DNA from: an uncultured Methanobacterium sp.
Lineage (GTDB): Archaea; Methanobacteriota; Methanobacteria; Methanobacteriales; Methanobacteriaceae
Assembly (NCBI RefSeq): GCF_963666025.1
Contig: NZ_OY762552.1
Coordinates: 2,316,001 to 2,380,000 of the forward strand
Direction: 5' to 3'
Length of the DNA: 64,000 bases
A program made the translations under genes and the position numbers. Below, in pieces: positions 36,038-48,338 of the stretch. Every line of letters starts with the position of its first letter. The stretch's first letter is position 1. The notes under the pieces were generated by a model. That model was not told where the DNA came from, did not search any database, and saw only the letters and a list, made by a program, of their open reading frames with translations.

Positions 36038-36729
36038 TATTTTCCCTCCTCTGATTCCTGGCCATAGAATGGCCGGGCACTGCGTGGTACTATTTTACGG
36101 AAGTTCTGGTATTTTTCTTCATCCAGATGGAAGTCATATTCTTCCAGAAGTTCCCTTAATTCTTCCCTTTCTTCCCCTTCCAATTCTTCTACCTTGGCGT
36201 TTTTACCAAGACTTTTAATGTTGCCGCCCACGTAAATGGTTCCTCTGATTATGGATTCACCTGCATCATCGGAGATGTCTCCCAGAACAATTATACGGCC
36301 ACCCATCATGAACAGGCCGCTCATGAATCCTGAGTTTCCACCTATGATGATAGTTCCGTTTTTCATGATTTCCCCGGTACGGGCGCCTACACTTTTACGC
36401 ACCACAACTGTGCCACCGTAAATGCCCTGACCCACTCCGTCTCCGGCTGAACCATCAATGATGACTTCCCCTTCTGTCATGTTATCTGCCGGGAACCAGC
36501 CAGCATTTCCATTGATGTGCACTCTGGCACCGTGGATCATGGTGCCGACGAAGTAACCTGCTGACCCATCAATTAATAAATCAACGGATTCTGTTAGTCC
36601 TGCTGCTATGTAATGCATGGCGTTAGGATTTTCAATTATGATACGGTCATTTTCAGGGGCTGCCTTTTTAATGGCTCGATTAAGCTCCCGGGATGATTTT
36701 TGTTGAGCGTTTATTCTGAATTCCTGCAT
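36037..36729 (-). CDS. Glutamate synthase GXGXG (beta-helix) subunit
   Basis: 230 residues of the GXGXG domain that in bacterial GltB forms the C-terminal right-handed beta-helix linking glutaminase and synthase sites. Repeated G-x-x-G strands are visible: GSAGYFVGTMIHGARV, GNAGWFPADNMTEGEV, GSAGDGVGQGIYGGTV, GNSGFMSGLFMMGGRI. The C-terminal 40 residues are acidic and helical. It shares one base with the next gene and lies 11 bases after the glutaminase gene, so translation is probably coupled. Confidence 0.92.
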   Translation of the reverse strand: MQEFRINAQQKSSRELNRAIKKAAPENDRIIIENPNAMHYIAAGLTESVDLLIDGSAGYFVGTMIHGARVHINGNAGWFPADNMTEGEVIIDGSAGDGVGQGIYGGTVVVRKSVGARTGEIMKNGTIIIGGNSGFMSGLFMMGGRIIVLGDISDDAGESIIRGTIYVGGNIKSLGKNAKVEELEGEEREELRELLEEYDFHLDEEKYQNFRKIVPRSARPFYGQESEEGK

Positions 36730-36740
36730 TTTTCCACATC

Positions 36741-37658
36741 CTAAATGGTGTAAGCACGAGTTTCCCCTGGTGATATCTGTTCAATATCTGAAGTGTCCAT
36801 AACTTCCCTCAGGGCCACTTCTTCTGAGGCAATGGCAAAGACTTCATCGTTTTCTGCCATAACACCCGGTCTGAGACCCAGCTGGTCCTTGGCAATTCCC
36901 ACTCCGTTGGGTGTACCTACAATATATGAGAATGGACCATCCATGTCCTTCACAGACTGTTCCAGTGCTTCTTCCAGGCTGTAATCCTGGGATAATTTAT
37001 CGGCAATGTAATGCACGATACACTCGGTATCGTTGTTTGTCTCGAAGATGTGCCCTTTACGTTCCAATGGATCTCTTATCTTCCAGTAGTTAGTTATCTG
37101 ACCATTGTGAACCACGGTGATATCCGGGATAATATAACTTTGGAAGGGGTGGGCATGGTACCGGTCCACTATACTTTCGGTGGAGAAACGGGTATGGCCA
37201 ATGGCGTGGGTGCCCATTTTATCCTCGGTGTTGTAACGGGCAGCTATATCCTTAACCAGTCCCACATCCTTGATCATTTCAAAGGAATGGGCTCCATTTA
37301 GGACAATCACATCGTCAATTTTATCAACATCCATAATCAGTGGTTTCAATTGTGAAAATGATTCTAAATTGACTTTACATCGGTATATGATGTAATTTTC
37401 GACTGATGGGATGATTTCTTCGCTTTCAATTGGGAAAGCGGTGTTGACGGTGGTTTTAACTTCGTCTAAGAGTCCTGCTTTTTCTTTAACTTCAATGTTT
37501 AACAGATATTCATGTTCTCGCAGTCCGAGACCACCGTACAGTGCGAATCCTGCTGAATCGGGACCTCTGTGCTGGAGAGCGTCAAGCATGCGGGTCATGA
37601 ATTTACCCACTGGGTGAAGGTTTTTATCTTTAAATACCACTCCTGCTATTCCACACAA
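36741..37658 (-). CDS. Glutamate synthase class II glutaminase subunit
   Basis: 305 residues of the class II (Ntn) glutamine amidotransferase family. After removal of Met1 the catalytic Cys2 becomes N-terminal (MCGIAGVVF). Further signatures: ALQHRGPDSAGFALYGG, GHTRFSTES, VVHNGQITNYWKIRD and NDTECIVHYIADKL. It hydrolyses glutamine and passes ammonia to the synthase subunit. Its start overlaps the end of pdxT by 13 bases, indicating one transcript. Confidence 0.93.
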   Translation of the reverse strand: MCGIAGVVFKDKNLHPVGKFMTRMLDALQHRGPDSAGFALYGGLGLREHEYLLNIEVKEKAGLLDEVKTTVNTAFPIESEEIIPSVENYIIYRCKVNLESFSQLKPLIMDVDKIDDVIVLNGAHSFEMIKDVGLVKDIAARYNTEDKMGTHAIGHTRFSTESIVDRYHAHPFQSYIIPDITVVHNGQITNYWKIRDPLERKGHIFETNNDTECIVHYIADKLSQDYSLEEALEQSVKDMDGPFSYIVGTPNGVGIAKDQLGLRPGVMAENDEVFAIASEEVALREVMDTSDIEQISPGETRAYTI

Positions 37659-38230
37659 TTTAATACCTCCTTTATGAAATATTCGTGAATTCGAGTATCA
37701 CTAGTAAGTTCTGGGTGAAATGCAGTGGCTAAATGATTTTTATATGCCACGGCAATGATTTTATCATGGATCTGTCCCAGTACAACTGCCTCATCTTTTA
37801 CATCTTGGGCATAAGGTGCTCTGATGAAAACTCCGGGGTAGGGGTCTTCAATGGTTTTGAGCTTTAATTCGGCTTCAAATGACAGTTTTTGTCGTCCAAA
37901 ACCGTTTCTCTTAACTTTCATAGGTATTAATCCCAGTAGGGGTTGCTCGTAGTCTGTTTCTTGACCTAACAACACCATACCTGCACAAGTACCCAGTACG
38001 GGTATTTGGTTCTCTTTAATGACCGTGTCAATAGTGTTTTCTTTTATAAGTCTTCCGATTACAGTGCTTTCCCCTCCAGAAATAACAATTCCATTACACT
38101 CTGCTACTTCTGAGGCAGTTTTAACCTTTAAAACATCTGCTTTCAGGTTCATTTTTGTTACGGCTTTTTCGGTCATTAATTGGTGTTCGGAAACGTCTCC
38201 CTGCAAGTCTAAAATACCTATTTTCATCAT
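37646..38230 (-). CDS. pdxT: Pyridoxal 5'-phosphate synthase glutaminase subunit PdxT
   Basis: 194 residues. Class I glutaminase with GILDLQGDVSEH at the N-terminus, GGESTVIGRL, the nucleophile elbow LGTCAGMVLL (Cys about 81) and the His/Glu pair in ATAFHPELTSD. It supplies ammonia to PdxS, whose gene is 24 kb away at 13437. It is the first gene of an operon continuing into the four glutamate synthase genes, and the operon has an NrpR-type operator. Grouping a PLP-synthase glutaminase with nitrogen-assimilation genes is unusual and implies nitrogen control of PLP formation or shared glutamine sensing. Confidence 0.95.
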   Translation of the reverse strand: MMKIGILDLQGDVSEHQLMTEKAVTKMNLKADVLKVKTASEVAECNGIVISGGESTVIGRLIKENTIDTVIKENQIPVLGTCAGMVLLGQETDYEQPLLGLIPMKVKRNGFGRQKLSFEAELKLKTIEDPYPGVFIRAPYAQDVKDEAVVLGQIHDKIIAVAYKNHLATAFHPELTSDTRIHEYFIKEVLNCVE

Positions 38231-40268
<2,038 letters not shown>

Positions 40269-40505
40269 CCCGGGGAATAGGTTAACTCAATTGACGGGAA
40301 TTTAAAGGTAGTGTTTGGTTATCATTTACCATCAGTACACTGAATTTGGTACAATTGATGGGTATACTTGGTTAGCTAAATTGGGTAAACAAATCGGTTA
40401 AACCAATATAAGTACACTAAACCATCAACCAAACCCTCAACTACCTATTTATCCCATTTTTTTAAGTAATTTTTAGTAAAAAACATGAATTTCAGGGGGT
40501 AGAAA

Positions 40506-40730
40506 ATGAAATGTTATATCTGTGCAGAGGAAGGCAAATCCACTGATGCAGTTGCCATCTGTATAGTATGTGGTATGGGATTGTGCATGGATCATGCCAT
40601 CCGACAGGAAAATGAGGTATGGACTGGGGGATATCCTTTCCCTGCAGAAAAACTCAAAGAAACCTTACCCAGAATACTGTGCAAGTACTGTAATCTAGCC
40701 TTAAAAAAAGGTAATCCTAAAGGAGGATAA
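40506..40730 (+). CDS. DUF2180 family zinc-finger-like protein
   Basis: A 74-residue Cys-rich protein: CYICAEEGKS, CIVCGMGLCMDHA and CKYCNLAL suggest one or two zinc sites in a B-box/RING-like arrangement. The family (DUF2180) is archaeal and usually tiny. GGGGGT precedes the ATG. It lies five bases ahead of the aquaporin gene, so the two are translated from one message and may be functionally tied. Confidence 0.8.
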   Translation: MKCYICAEEGKSTDAVAICIVCGMGLCMDHAIRQENEVWTGGYPFPAEKLKETLPRILCKYCNLALKKGNPKGG

Positions 40731-40735
40731 CTAAA

Positions 40736-41482
40736 ATGTTCTCATTGATGAAACGTTCGGTTGCAGAACTTATTGGAACATTTATCCTTGTTTTTTTTGG
40801 TACAGGAGCAGCAATTATAACCCTGATGATAAGTTCTGGTCAAACGCCTCCTAACTCCTTTAACATTGGCATAGGTGTTTTGGGGGGCCTTGGTGATTGG
40901 TTAGCTATTGGTTTGGCCTTTGGACTGGCTATAACTGCGTGTATATATGCATTTGGAAGGATATCGGGTTGTCATATTAATCCAGCAGTGACTCTGGCAC
41001 TGTGGTCTGTGAAAAAATTCCCCTCACGTGATGTTGGCCCATACATACTTGCTCAACTTATAGGAGCAGCACTGGCCAGCTTTGCCCTGGCCTACATCAT
41101 CGGAATGAGCGCAGTAACCACCGGTGGATTGGGTGCTACTGCACCATTTCAGGGTATTGGTTACATCCAGGCCATCGTGGCAGAAGCCATTGGAACATTC
41201 CTTCTTATGCTGGTCATAATGGGAGTTGCAGTGGACAGGGAAGCTCCTCCCGGATTTGCCGGTTTGATCATTGGGTTAACTGTTGCTGGTGTGATAACAA
41301 CTCTAGGAAACATCACTGGAGCATCCTTGAATCCTGCCAGGACATTTGGACCATATTTGGGTGATCTGGTTATGGGAGGTTCTAACCTCTGGGCATATTT
41401 CCCCATATATATTATAGGTCCAATAGTGGGAGCTATTTTAGCTGCATTTGTTTACAGCTATCTTTCAGAGGAGACAGTATAA
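40736..41482 (+). CDS. aqpM: Aquaporin AqpM (MIP family)
   Basis: 248 residues, six membrane segments and two half-helices with NPA motifs: GCHINPAVTLAL (about 80-91) and GASLNPARTFGP (about 197-208). The N-terminal half has an enlarged loop (SSGQTPPNSFNIGIGVLGGL) as in the Methanothermobacter AqpM, which conducts water and some glycerol and perhaps dissolved gases. AAGGAGG about ten bases before ATG 40736 supports this start over the internal ATG at 40748. Confidence 0.93.
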   Translation: MFSLMKRSVAELIGTFILVFFGTGAAIITLMISSGQTPPNSFNIGIGVLGGLGDWLAIGLAFGLAITACIYAFGRISGCHINPAVTLALWSVKKFPSRDVGPYILAQLIGAALASFALAYIIGMSAVTTGGLGATAPFQGIGYIQAIVAEAIGTFLLMLVIMGVAVDREAPPGFAGLIIGLTVAGVITTLGNITGASLNPARTFGPYLGDLVMGGSNLWAYFPIYIIGPIVGAILAAFVYSYLSEETV

Positions 41483-42010
41483 CTGCAGTTAGAAGGACAT
41501 TGTAGAACTTGAGTTAGGGAGGAGTAGAACTTGAGTGATGGGAGGTAGAACTAAAGTTAGGGGAGACCGTGGAATTACAGTCTCCTTCCCTGCTTTTTTT
41601 AATCAGGTTTATTTAAACAGGTTTATTTAAAAAATTTATTTTTAAATCTTTATTGTTTTATAAAAATTAAAATATCCATTCCTATTCGGTGGGGTCAGTG
41701 CGGATAACTAAAAGCCCATAAAATATACAATATGATGAAATAGAATGTGATGAAATAAATTAATAAAGCAATGAAATAAATTTAAATTCTTATTTCTCAT
41801 ACAACTAATAAAATTTTAAAATCAGTTTAGGGATAAGCTTATTATATGTGCACTAAAATATATAATTCATTAAATGTCCTTTTTCAGGATCAGAAATTTC
41901 TAAAAAATTTACTAAATACTAGATAATATAAGAATATCAAAAATTTAAAAAAAATATTCGATATTTAAAATATCAGATATTTTACTATACGGATTATGGA
42001 GTGACATTAT
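41483..42010. repeat. Spacer after aqpM with three degenerate repeats and a terminator
   Basis: Right after aqpM there are three imperfect copies of a GGAGGTAGAACTTGAGTTAGGG-like unit (about 41505-41568), followed by a T-run (41593-41600) likely to terminate the aqpM message. Further on, GATATTTAAAATATC (41960-41974) is a perfect palindrome about 35 bases before the next gene and may be part of its promoter. Otherwise plain AT-rich DNA. Confidence 0.45.
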
Positions 42011-42304
42011 ATGAAAAAAGCACCTATCGCTTTAGTAGCGATAATAGTAGTATTTGCATTTGTTGGGGGTTATTTCACTGGTATTATGAACTCCGCAGGG
42101 AATTTAACACTTAACGTAAGCAACAAAACCGCGGATAGCAGTAGTAATTATGATACTCCTACTACCTACTCAACCAATACGGCCAAAACCACTAAAACTA
42201 CAGCTAGTACAACCTCTGCTGATACATCTACACCCGCTGCTGATACATCTACACCATCTGGTAACACACAAACTGAACCTTCTGGCGGTAATCAAACCGG
42301 ATAA
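42011..42304 (+). CDS. Small secreted or membrane-anchored Thr/Ser-rich protein
   Basis: 97 residues: one N-terminal hydrophobic segment (APIALVAIIVVFAFVGGYF) that anchors or exports the protein, then about 70 residues dominated by Thr, Ser, Asn and Pro, including the duplicated unit ADTSTPA/ADTSTPS. GGAGTGAC lies ten bases before the ATG. Low-complexity domains of this kind are usually surface-exposed and glycosylated. No family recognised. Confidence 0.65.
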   Translation: MKKAPIALVAIIVVFAFVGGYFTGIMNSAGNLTLNVSNKTADSSSNYDTPTTYSTNTAKTTKTTASTTSADTSTPAADTSTPSGNTQTEPSGGNQTG

Positions 42305-42459
42305 AAATTATTTATAAAATTAGTAGACTAAATGTCTAGAGATCTTGAGTATAGGGTTGATAATTCGACCCTAAAACACTATTTTCTGAGTTTTTTTACG
42401 GATATATTGAAAATTAAATCGTTCAATAAGAAAAATCTCTAAAAGTGTTAAAAAAAGGT

Positions 42460-43425
42460 TTATTTTGAAAAGTTAACTTTTCCATCCAGGGATGCCATTA
42501 CTTCATCGGTAGAGTTTTTAACAACTCTGGCGGCTGTTTTGAAATCTTCTAATTCTTTATCACTCATTTTTCCGCTGATAATTCGTTCCACGCCATTTAT
42601 ACCTAATTTCACCGGCACTCCCAGACATACGTCTCCCACATCATCTATTTCACCATCAAGGTAAGTGGTTAGGGTCAGTATTCTCTTTTCATCGTTTATA
42701 ATGGTTTTAACAATGTTGGAAATAGCGAAGGCAGGTCCATATTCAGTGGCACCCTTTTTGTTAATGACGTAGCTGCCTGCATTTTTAACTTTATCCACAA
42801 TTGCATCCACGTCAAATGACTGGTACTGGGGGAAGTACTTCACCAGTATTCCACCAATGGAGGTGGAGCTTAAAAGCAGCACCATATGGTCGCCGTGTTC
42901 GCCGATGATCCGGGTGTGTATTTCGCTAACATGGATGTTGAAATGTTTGGCAATGAGATTCTTTAACCGCAGTGAGTCAAGGTGGTTTCCCAACCCAATA
43001 ACCCTGTTTCGTGGGAATCCAGAAGCTTTGTATGCCACGTAGGTCATGACATCCACTGGGTTGGTGATAACTAGGATTATGGATTCAGGGGCGTGTTTGG
43101 CAACTAATTGGGCGTATTCTGCTATAATTTTAGCGTTAGGAATGGCTACATCCATACGGGTCATTTCAGGAGTTCTGGGCATGCCAGAAGTTATTACCAC
43201 GATTTTGGAATCTTTTATATCCTCAAAATTGGCAGTGGGAGTTATGGACACTCGAATATCCTTGGCAGCCATGGCATCATTCATATCAAGGGCTTCACCC
43301 TGAACCTGACCCAGACTTTTTTCACGGGATAACAGCACTACTTCACTTACAGCACTTTCTTCAGCCAGGCAAAAAGCAGCTGCTTTACCTACTCTACCTG
43401 ATGCGCCAATTACACTAACCTTCAT
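42460..43425 (-). CDS. mdh: Malate dehydrogenase (LDH/MDH family)
   Basis: 321 residues. The N-terminal Rossmann motif VIGASGRVGKA and the catalytic loop SGMPRTPEMTRMD carry Arg at the substrate-specificity position, indicating malate rather than lactate. The catalytic pair lies in NPVDVMTY and IIGEHGDHMV (His). The LLSREK after the second strand lacks the usual Asp that binds the NAD ribose and has Ser-Arg instead, pointing to NADP(H), as in the related Methanocaldococcus enzyme. It serves the partial reductive TCA branch that makes 2-oxoglutarate or fumarate. Confidence 0.92.
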   Translation of the reverse strand: MKVSVIGASGRVGKAAAFCLAEESAVSEVVLLSREKSLGQVQGEALDMNDAMAAKDIRVSITPTANFEDIKDSKIVVITSGMPRTPEMTRMDVAIPNAKIIAEYAQLVAKHAPESIILVITNPVDVMTYVAYKASGFPRNRVIGLGNHLDSLRLKNLIAKHFNIHVSEIHTRIIGEHGDHMVLLLSSTSIGGILVKYFPQYQSFDVDAIVDKVKNAGSYVINKKGATEYGPAFAISNIVKTIINDEKRILTLTTYLDGEIDDVGDVCLGVPVKLGINGVERIISGKMSDKELEDFKTAARVVKNSTDEVMASLDGKVNFSK

Positions 43426-43503
43426 TTCACACCCTGTCCTTAATCATTTAGTTAAATCTCACATTTGTTCTAATAATATTAAAAATAAAATTAGTCTTTA
43501 TTC

Positions 43504-44061
43504 TTAGTCCTTATTCAGGAAACCTTGAGCAACCCTGCGAACATAACCACTTTTATCTTTAAGTGCTTCTTCCAGTGCGCCTTCAGCTTTTTCCCCGCCA
43601 ATGTTTCCCAGGGCCATTACTGCACCGGCCCTTACAAATCCACTGTCATCGTTCATAACATTAATTAATGGATCTAACGATTCAGGGGATTTTATATTGC
43701 TCAAAGCCCATGCAGCCCCTCCTCTAACCCTCCAATCTTCATCCTGCAGAGTTTTGATCAGAGGGTCCACGGCTGATTGCCCCATATTACTCAGGGCTCC
43801 GGAAGCGGATCTGCGTACCCATTTATTGTCATCTTTCATGGTTCCAATGAGTGGGTCAATGGCTCTTGCGTCACCAATTAGGCCTAATACCTTGGCTGCT
43901 CCCTTGCGGACATTTTTATCCTCATCATCAAGGGCATCAATGAGCTGTTCCACTGCAGGCTCTCCAATTTCTTCCAGCATTTCGGTAGTCTGGACTTGCA
44001 CAAGTTCATCATCATCTTTTAAAGTTTCAATCAGTCTTTTGACGTTTTTTTCAACTTCCAT
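43504..44061 (-). CDS. HEAT-repeat protein, 185 aa
   Basis: The chain consists of five to six HEAT/PBS-lyase-like repeats of about 31 residues, for example DEDKNVRKGAAKVLGLIGDA and DDSGFVRAGAVMALGNIGGE. Each begins with an acidic turn followed by VR-x-x-A-x-x-AL-x-x-IG. Such proteins act as scaffolds; in methanogens some assist enzyme maturation. GGAGATATAATTATG gives a good start. Nothing in its surroundings indicates a partner. Confidence 0.85.
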   Translation of the reverse strand: MEVEKNVKRLIETLKDDDELVQVQTTEMLEEIGEPAVEQLIDALDDEDKNVRKGAAKVLGLIGDARAIDPLIGTMKDDNKWVRRSASGALSNMGQSAVDPLIKTLQDEDWRVRGGAAWALSNIKSPESLDPLINVMNDDSGFVRAGAVMALGNIGGEKAEGALEEALKDKSGYVRRVAQGFLNKD

Positions 44062-44440
44062 AATTATATCTCCCTTTGAAAATTAATTTGATGGATTTTT
44101 AATGCCAATAAGATCGACATAAACTCAATGTTGTAAGAAAATTATATTATATTCTTCCTGAGCCATATATTTTACCCTATCTAATTTCTTGAATTAATCT
44201 TACTAATCTAAATTTGAATTAATTTTACTAACTAATTTCACAATCTGGCGTTGTTTCAGAATTTAAATTTTTTATTTAAACCAAAAAATGTTAATCTTGG
44301 AATTACCTAAATAATCTTGGAATTACTAAAATCCTTAGAAATAATTAAATAATCTTAGAATTGACTAACATCTTTGAAATAAACCTAAATAATCTTTAAA
44401 TTAACTGAAATCCTTGGAATTAACTAAAGAATATGATAAT
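44062..44440. repeat. Divergent spacer with degenerate AATAATCTTGGAATTA repeats
   Basis: From about 44283 to 44430 the sequence carries six or seven decayed copies of a unit like (CTA)AATAATCTTGGAATTA, with 22-29 base spacing. The repeats lie between the HEAT gene and the dehydrogenase gene and immediately upstream of the latter's start. They might be slippage products or repeated binding sites. Confidence 0.5.
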
Positions 44441-45457
44441 ATGTACACAATAACAGTAATACCCGGAGATGGTATAGGTCCGGAGGTTATGGAAGTTACC
44501 CTAGATATTCTCAAAGCTTCTGATTTGGAATTTGATTTTCAGGAAGCCAGGGCAGGTTATGCCTGTTTTGAGGATACTGGGACTAATTTGCCTGATGAGA
44601 CAGTAGAAATGGCGAAAAATAGTGATGCAACTCTTTTCGGAGCAGTTACCTCTGTTCCGGAACAGAAAACTGCGGGTTCCATACTGGCCCTCAGAAAAAA
44701 ATTGGGTTTATATGCCAATTTAAGACCAGTTAAATCATATCCTGGCGTAAAAGCAGTTTACGAGGATCTGGATATCTTAATAATTCGGGAAAACAGCGAA
44801 GGTCTTTACTCTGAAATTGAGGAGTACACTGAAGAAGGGGCAACTGCTTTAAGGGTCATTACCCGGAAGGCATCAGAGCGCATATCCAATGTAGCATTCA
44901 AAGAAGCTCTTAAAAGCGGTAAAACTCGGGTTACTGCAGTTCATAAGGCCAATGTCCTTAGAAAAACTGATGGTGTATTCAGGGATTCCTTCTGGAAAGT
45001 TGCTCAGGAATACAACCAGATGGATGCATACAGTGACATTGAGACGGACGAATTTTACGTGGATGCAGCAGCTATGTTTCTGGTCACTGATCCCTATCGG
45101 TTCCAGGTACTGGTAACCACCAACCTTTTCGGTGATATATTATCTGATGAGGGTGCTGGACTGGTAGGTGGTCTGGGAATGGCACCATCTGCTAATATTG
45201 GGGATGATAATGGATTGTTTGAGCCCGTTCATGGTTCTGCCCCTGATATTGCAGGGAAAGGTGTGGCTAACCCTGCAGCCATGATTTTATCGGCTTGTTT
45301 AATGCTTAATTTCCTGGGAGAACATCAGGAGGCATTTAAGCTGGAAGAAGCTTTGATAAAGGTTCTAGAACAGGGAAAATATCTTACACCTGACCTGGGA
45401 GGAACATCCACTACCGAAGAGATGGCCAGGGCAGTCCGTGAAATTTTCCAAAAATAG
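44441..45457 (+). CDS. Isocitrate/isopropylmalate dehydrogenase family (LeuB or homoisocitrate AksF type)
   Basis: 338 residues from ATG 44441; an upstream in-frame TTG at 44414 lies within the repeat-rich leader and is less likely. Signatures: VIPGDGIGPEVM, the substrate-loop RKKLGLYANLRPVK, IIRENSEGLY, VHKANVLRKTDGVF, and TTNLFGDILSDEGAGLVGGL with the metal-binding Asp residues, then FEPVHGSAPDIAGKG. Methanogens have two such enzymes, for leucine (LeuB) and for coenzyme B/2-oxosuberate (AksF), and the sequence alone does not let me choose. Confidence 0.88.
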   Translation: MYTITVIPGDGIGPEVMEVTLDILKASDLEFDFQEARAGYACFEDTGTNLPDETVEMAKNSDATLFGAVTSVPEQKTAGSILALRKKLGLYANLRPVKSYPGVKAVYEDLDILIIRENSEGLYSEIEEYTEEGATALRVITRKASERISNVAFKEALKSGKTRVTAVHKANVLRKTDGVFRDSFWKVAQEYNQMDAYSDIETDEFYVDAAAMFLVTDPYRFQVLVTTNLFGDILSDEGAGLVGGLGMAPSANIGDDNGLFEPVHGSAPDIAGKGVANPAAMILSACLMLNFLGEHQEAFKLEEALIKVLEQGKYLTPDLGGTSTTEEMARAVREIFQK

Positions 45458-45623
45458 TAAAGTAACATCATAAGTTCCTGAAGGAATATTTAAGTCCATG
45501 AAGGACGGCGAAAAGAGGGCATAGTAACTTTTATATGTCTCTCTAATCATAATTTCACAATAAGAAAGGGTTAATAAGAACAGGCTTAGGACTGTTTTGA
45601 CACTGGTTTTTCTTAAAAACTGG

Positions 45624-45670
45624 TTTATAATTATTGATTCGAACCGCCCTTTTTCAGCATTTAAATGCTG
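45624..45670 (+). promoter_or_regulatory. fbp promoter with a 16-bp perfect palindrome at the start site
   Basis: TTTATAAT at 45624-45631 is a good TATA element. The palindrome CAGCATTTAAATGCTG at 45655-45670 covers the position where transcription should begin, 39 bases before the ATG. This geometry suggests an operator for a dimeric repressor of the gluconeogenic enzyme, identity unknown. A second TATA-like TTTATATG lies further upstream at 45530-45537. Confidence 0.5.
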
Positions 45671-45708
45671 TTTTAGACGTTCATGACTTTTTTAGAGGTG
45701 TATAGAAT

Positions 45709-46803
<1,095 letters not shown>

Positions 46804-47026
46804 TTAATCTCTTGCAATAAGTAGAGATTAAATTTTGGAGCTTCATCTGTATGAAGCCCAAAAACCTTATTTTTTAAAATAAAGACCTTATTTTTTAGAC
46901 TGAACCGATATTTCTCAGACTAAACCTTATTCTTAGATCCAAAACCTTATTTTTTAAATAGGTTATACTCCCAGTAACATTTAGACAGAAGCATCATATG
47001 TTAGAGCCTAAATTTTGTTGATTGTC
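46804..47026. repeat. Spacer with repeated AAACCTTATTTTTTA units
   Basis: Four imperfect copies of an AA(A)CCTTATTTTTTA-like unit lie between about 46860 and 46960, just after fbp. Each contains a T-run and could serve as tandem terminators. The style resembles the TAGACTCTATTTTTT repeat at 11941, though the unit differs. Confidence 0.5.
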
Positions 47027-47386
47027 ATGAAGATTTTAATTGTTGAAGACGATAAAAGAACTATTTTGGATTTAAAATCTATTTTAACAGAATTAGGGCA
47101 TAATATAGTTAAAATAGCTTCCAGTGGAGAAGAAGCAATTCAAGATGCCGGAGATTTAAATCCAGATCTGATTATAATCAACATAAAATTAAAAGGTCAA
47201 ATGAGTGGTGTGGAGGCTGCCCACAAGATAGAAGATCTTTATAAAATCCCCATTATCTTTCTCACGGTCTTCATCAAAAACTGTTTAAATATGTCATTGC
47301 AATTACCCGATGATGCTGTTGTTTTAAGTAAGCCCATAAAACGTGATCATTTAGAGTACTGTATCTCGAGAGTGTTTAATAAATAA
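47027..47386 (+). CDS. Stand-alone response-regulator receiver domain with Asn at the phosphorylation site
   Basis: 119 residues from ATG 47027 (an upstream TTG at 47015 is in frame but has no ribosome-binding site). The CheY fold is clear: acidic pair in LIVEDDKRTI, the Thr of PIIFLTVF and the Lys of VVLSKPIKRD. The residue that should be the phosphoacceptor Asp is Asn52 (PDLIIINIKLKG where PDL-x-x-x-D-I-x-L-x-G is expected). Phosphorylation by the normal route should therefore fail, so the protein may be a constitutive or decoy receiver. No histidine kinase lies nearby. Confidence 0.85.
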   Translation: MKILIVEDDKRTILDLKSILTELGHNIVKIASSGEEAIQDAGDLNPDLIIINIKLKGQMSGVEAAHKIEDLYKIPIIFLTVFIKNCLNMSLQLPDDAVVLSKPIKRDHLEYCISRVFNK

Positions 47387-47515
47387 AAATTATTTTCAAA
47401 CCGTTTTCCGGTATTCTTATTTTAATTCCTATTTTAATTCCCTATATTTCAATCTAATTCTTTAATTTAATTCCCATATTCTTATACTAATTCCTTATAC
47501 CGTTACTCTTATTTG

Positions 47516-48172
47516 TTAACGTTTACACGCTCTTGAAATGTAAGCAGGTATATCCAGCACACTATCCACTTTATCCATTATTATACCATCGCTGGTGGCC
47601 ACCACTGCTCCCAGTTTGTGGGATATACTAACCAGTTTCGAATCCACATTTTTTGAGGTTTGAGCATCACCTGGAACTTCACAGGAGTCTAAAATTTCCT
47701 TGGTGGTTCTGGCCAGCTCCCCACTTAAACTCACCGGACTATCATAATAAAAAAGCATTCTGTTGGGGTTAAAAAGTTTTAGTAAGAATATGATGGATTT
47801 CAGAGCTAGTTCAGTGGTTTCATTTTCTTTGTATTTCCCGAAAACTGCTTTAACATCCCGGGTAACTCCATCATCACAGTTTACAATCAAATCATCTGCA
47901 CCCTGAAACATGGTTTCAGTGGTAATGAGAACATTGTAACCATCCACCAGAACATCTTTACCCTTTACATCCGACAGGAGGATTAATTTATCTTTACGGG
48001 TTTTGATTTTTTCCCTGGAGAAAACAGTGCGGTTTAGGTAGTTTCTTTGCATCTGTCCCAGGAGGTAATGATTCCCCACATATTCCAAAGCTCCAGTTCT
48101 GGGAAAACCACGTTCTAAGAGGTACTGAAAGTCTTTTTTAGCTTCTTTTAAAATAGGATCATTGAAATTCAT
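47516..48172 (-). CDS. DUF434 family protein
   Basis: 218 residues. The N-terminal DUF434 part (ILKEAKKDFQYLLERGFPRT, ALEYVGNHYLL) is followed by a DUF5616-like domain with DVLVDGYNVLITTETM and a C-terminal VATSDGIIMDKVDSVLDIPA. The acidic strand ends (VDGYN, YYDSP, ATSDG) resemble a PIN-like nuclease fold, so an RNA- or DNA-cleaving activity is a reasonable guess. No function is established. It stands alone on the minus strand, 170 bases downstream of the DUF47 gene. Confidence 0.8.
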   Translation of the reverse strand: MNFNDPILKEAKKDFQYLLERGFPRTGALEYVGNHYLLGQMQRNYLNRTVFSREKIKTRKDKLILLSDVKGKDVLVDGYNVLITTETMFQGADDLIVNCDDGVTRDVKAVFGKYKENETTELALKSIIFLLKLFNPNRMLFYYDSPVSLSGELARTTKEILDSCEVPGDAQTSKNVDSKLVSISHKLGAVVATSDGIIMDKVDSVLDIPAYISRACKR

Positions 48173-48338
48173 TTATATGTTTCCAGTTAATTCATTTACA
48201 TTTTTCCAGTTTTTATATTAATAATAGGTTTTTATTTAGAATCAGTTTTAATATAAAAGAGCAGATTTATTTAGTGGAAAGTAATGGATTTTAATTATTG
48301 ATAAGGTATTATACTAATTATTGGTTATGTGCTAATTA

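Noticed and set aside
45571..45660. Leader of fbp considered as a tRNA or small RNA gene
   Set aside because: No cloverleaf or conserved T-loop sequence could be drawn; the only clear structure is the 16-bp palindrome.
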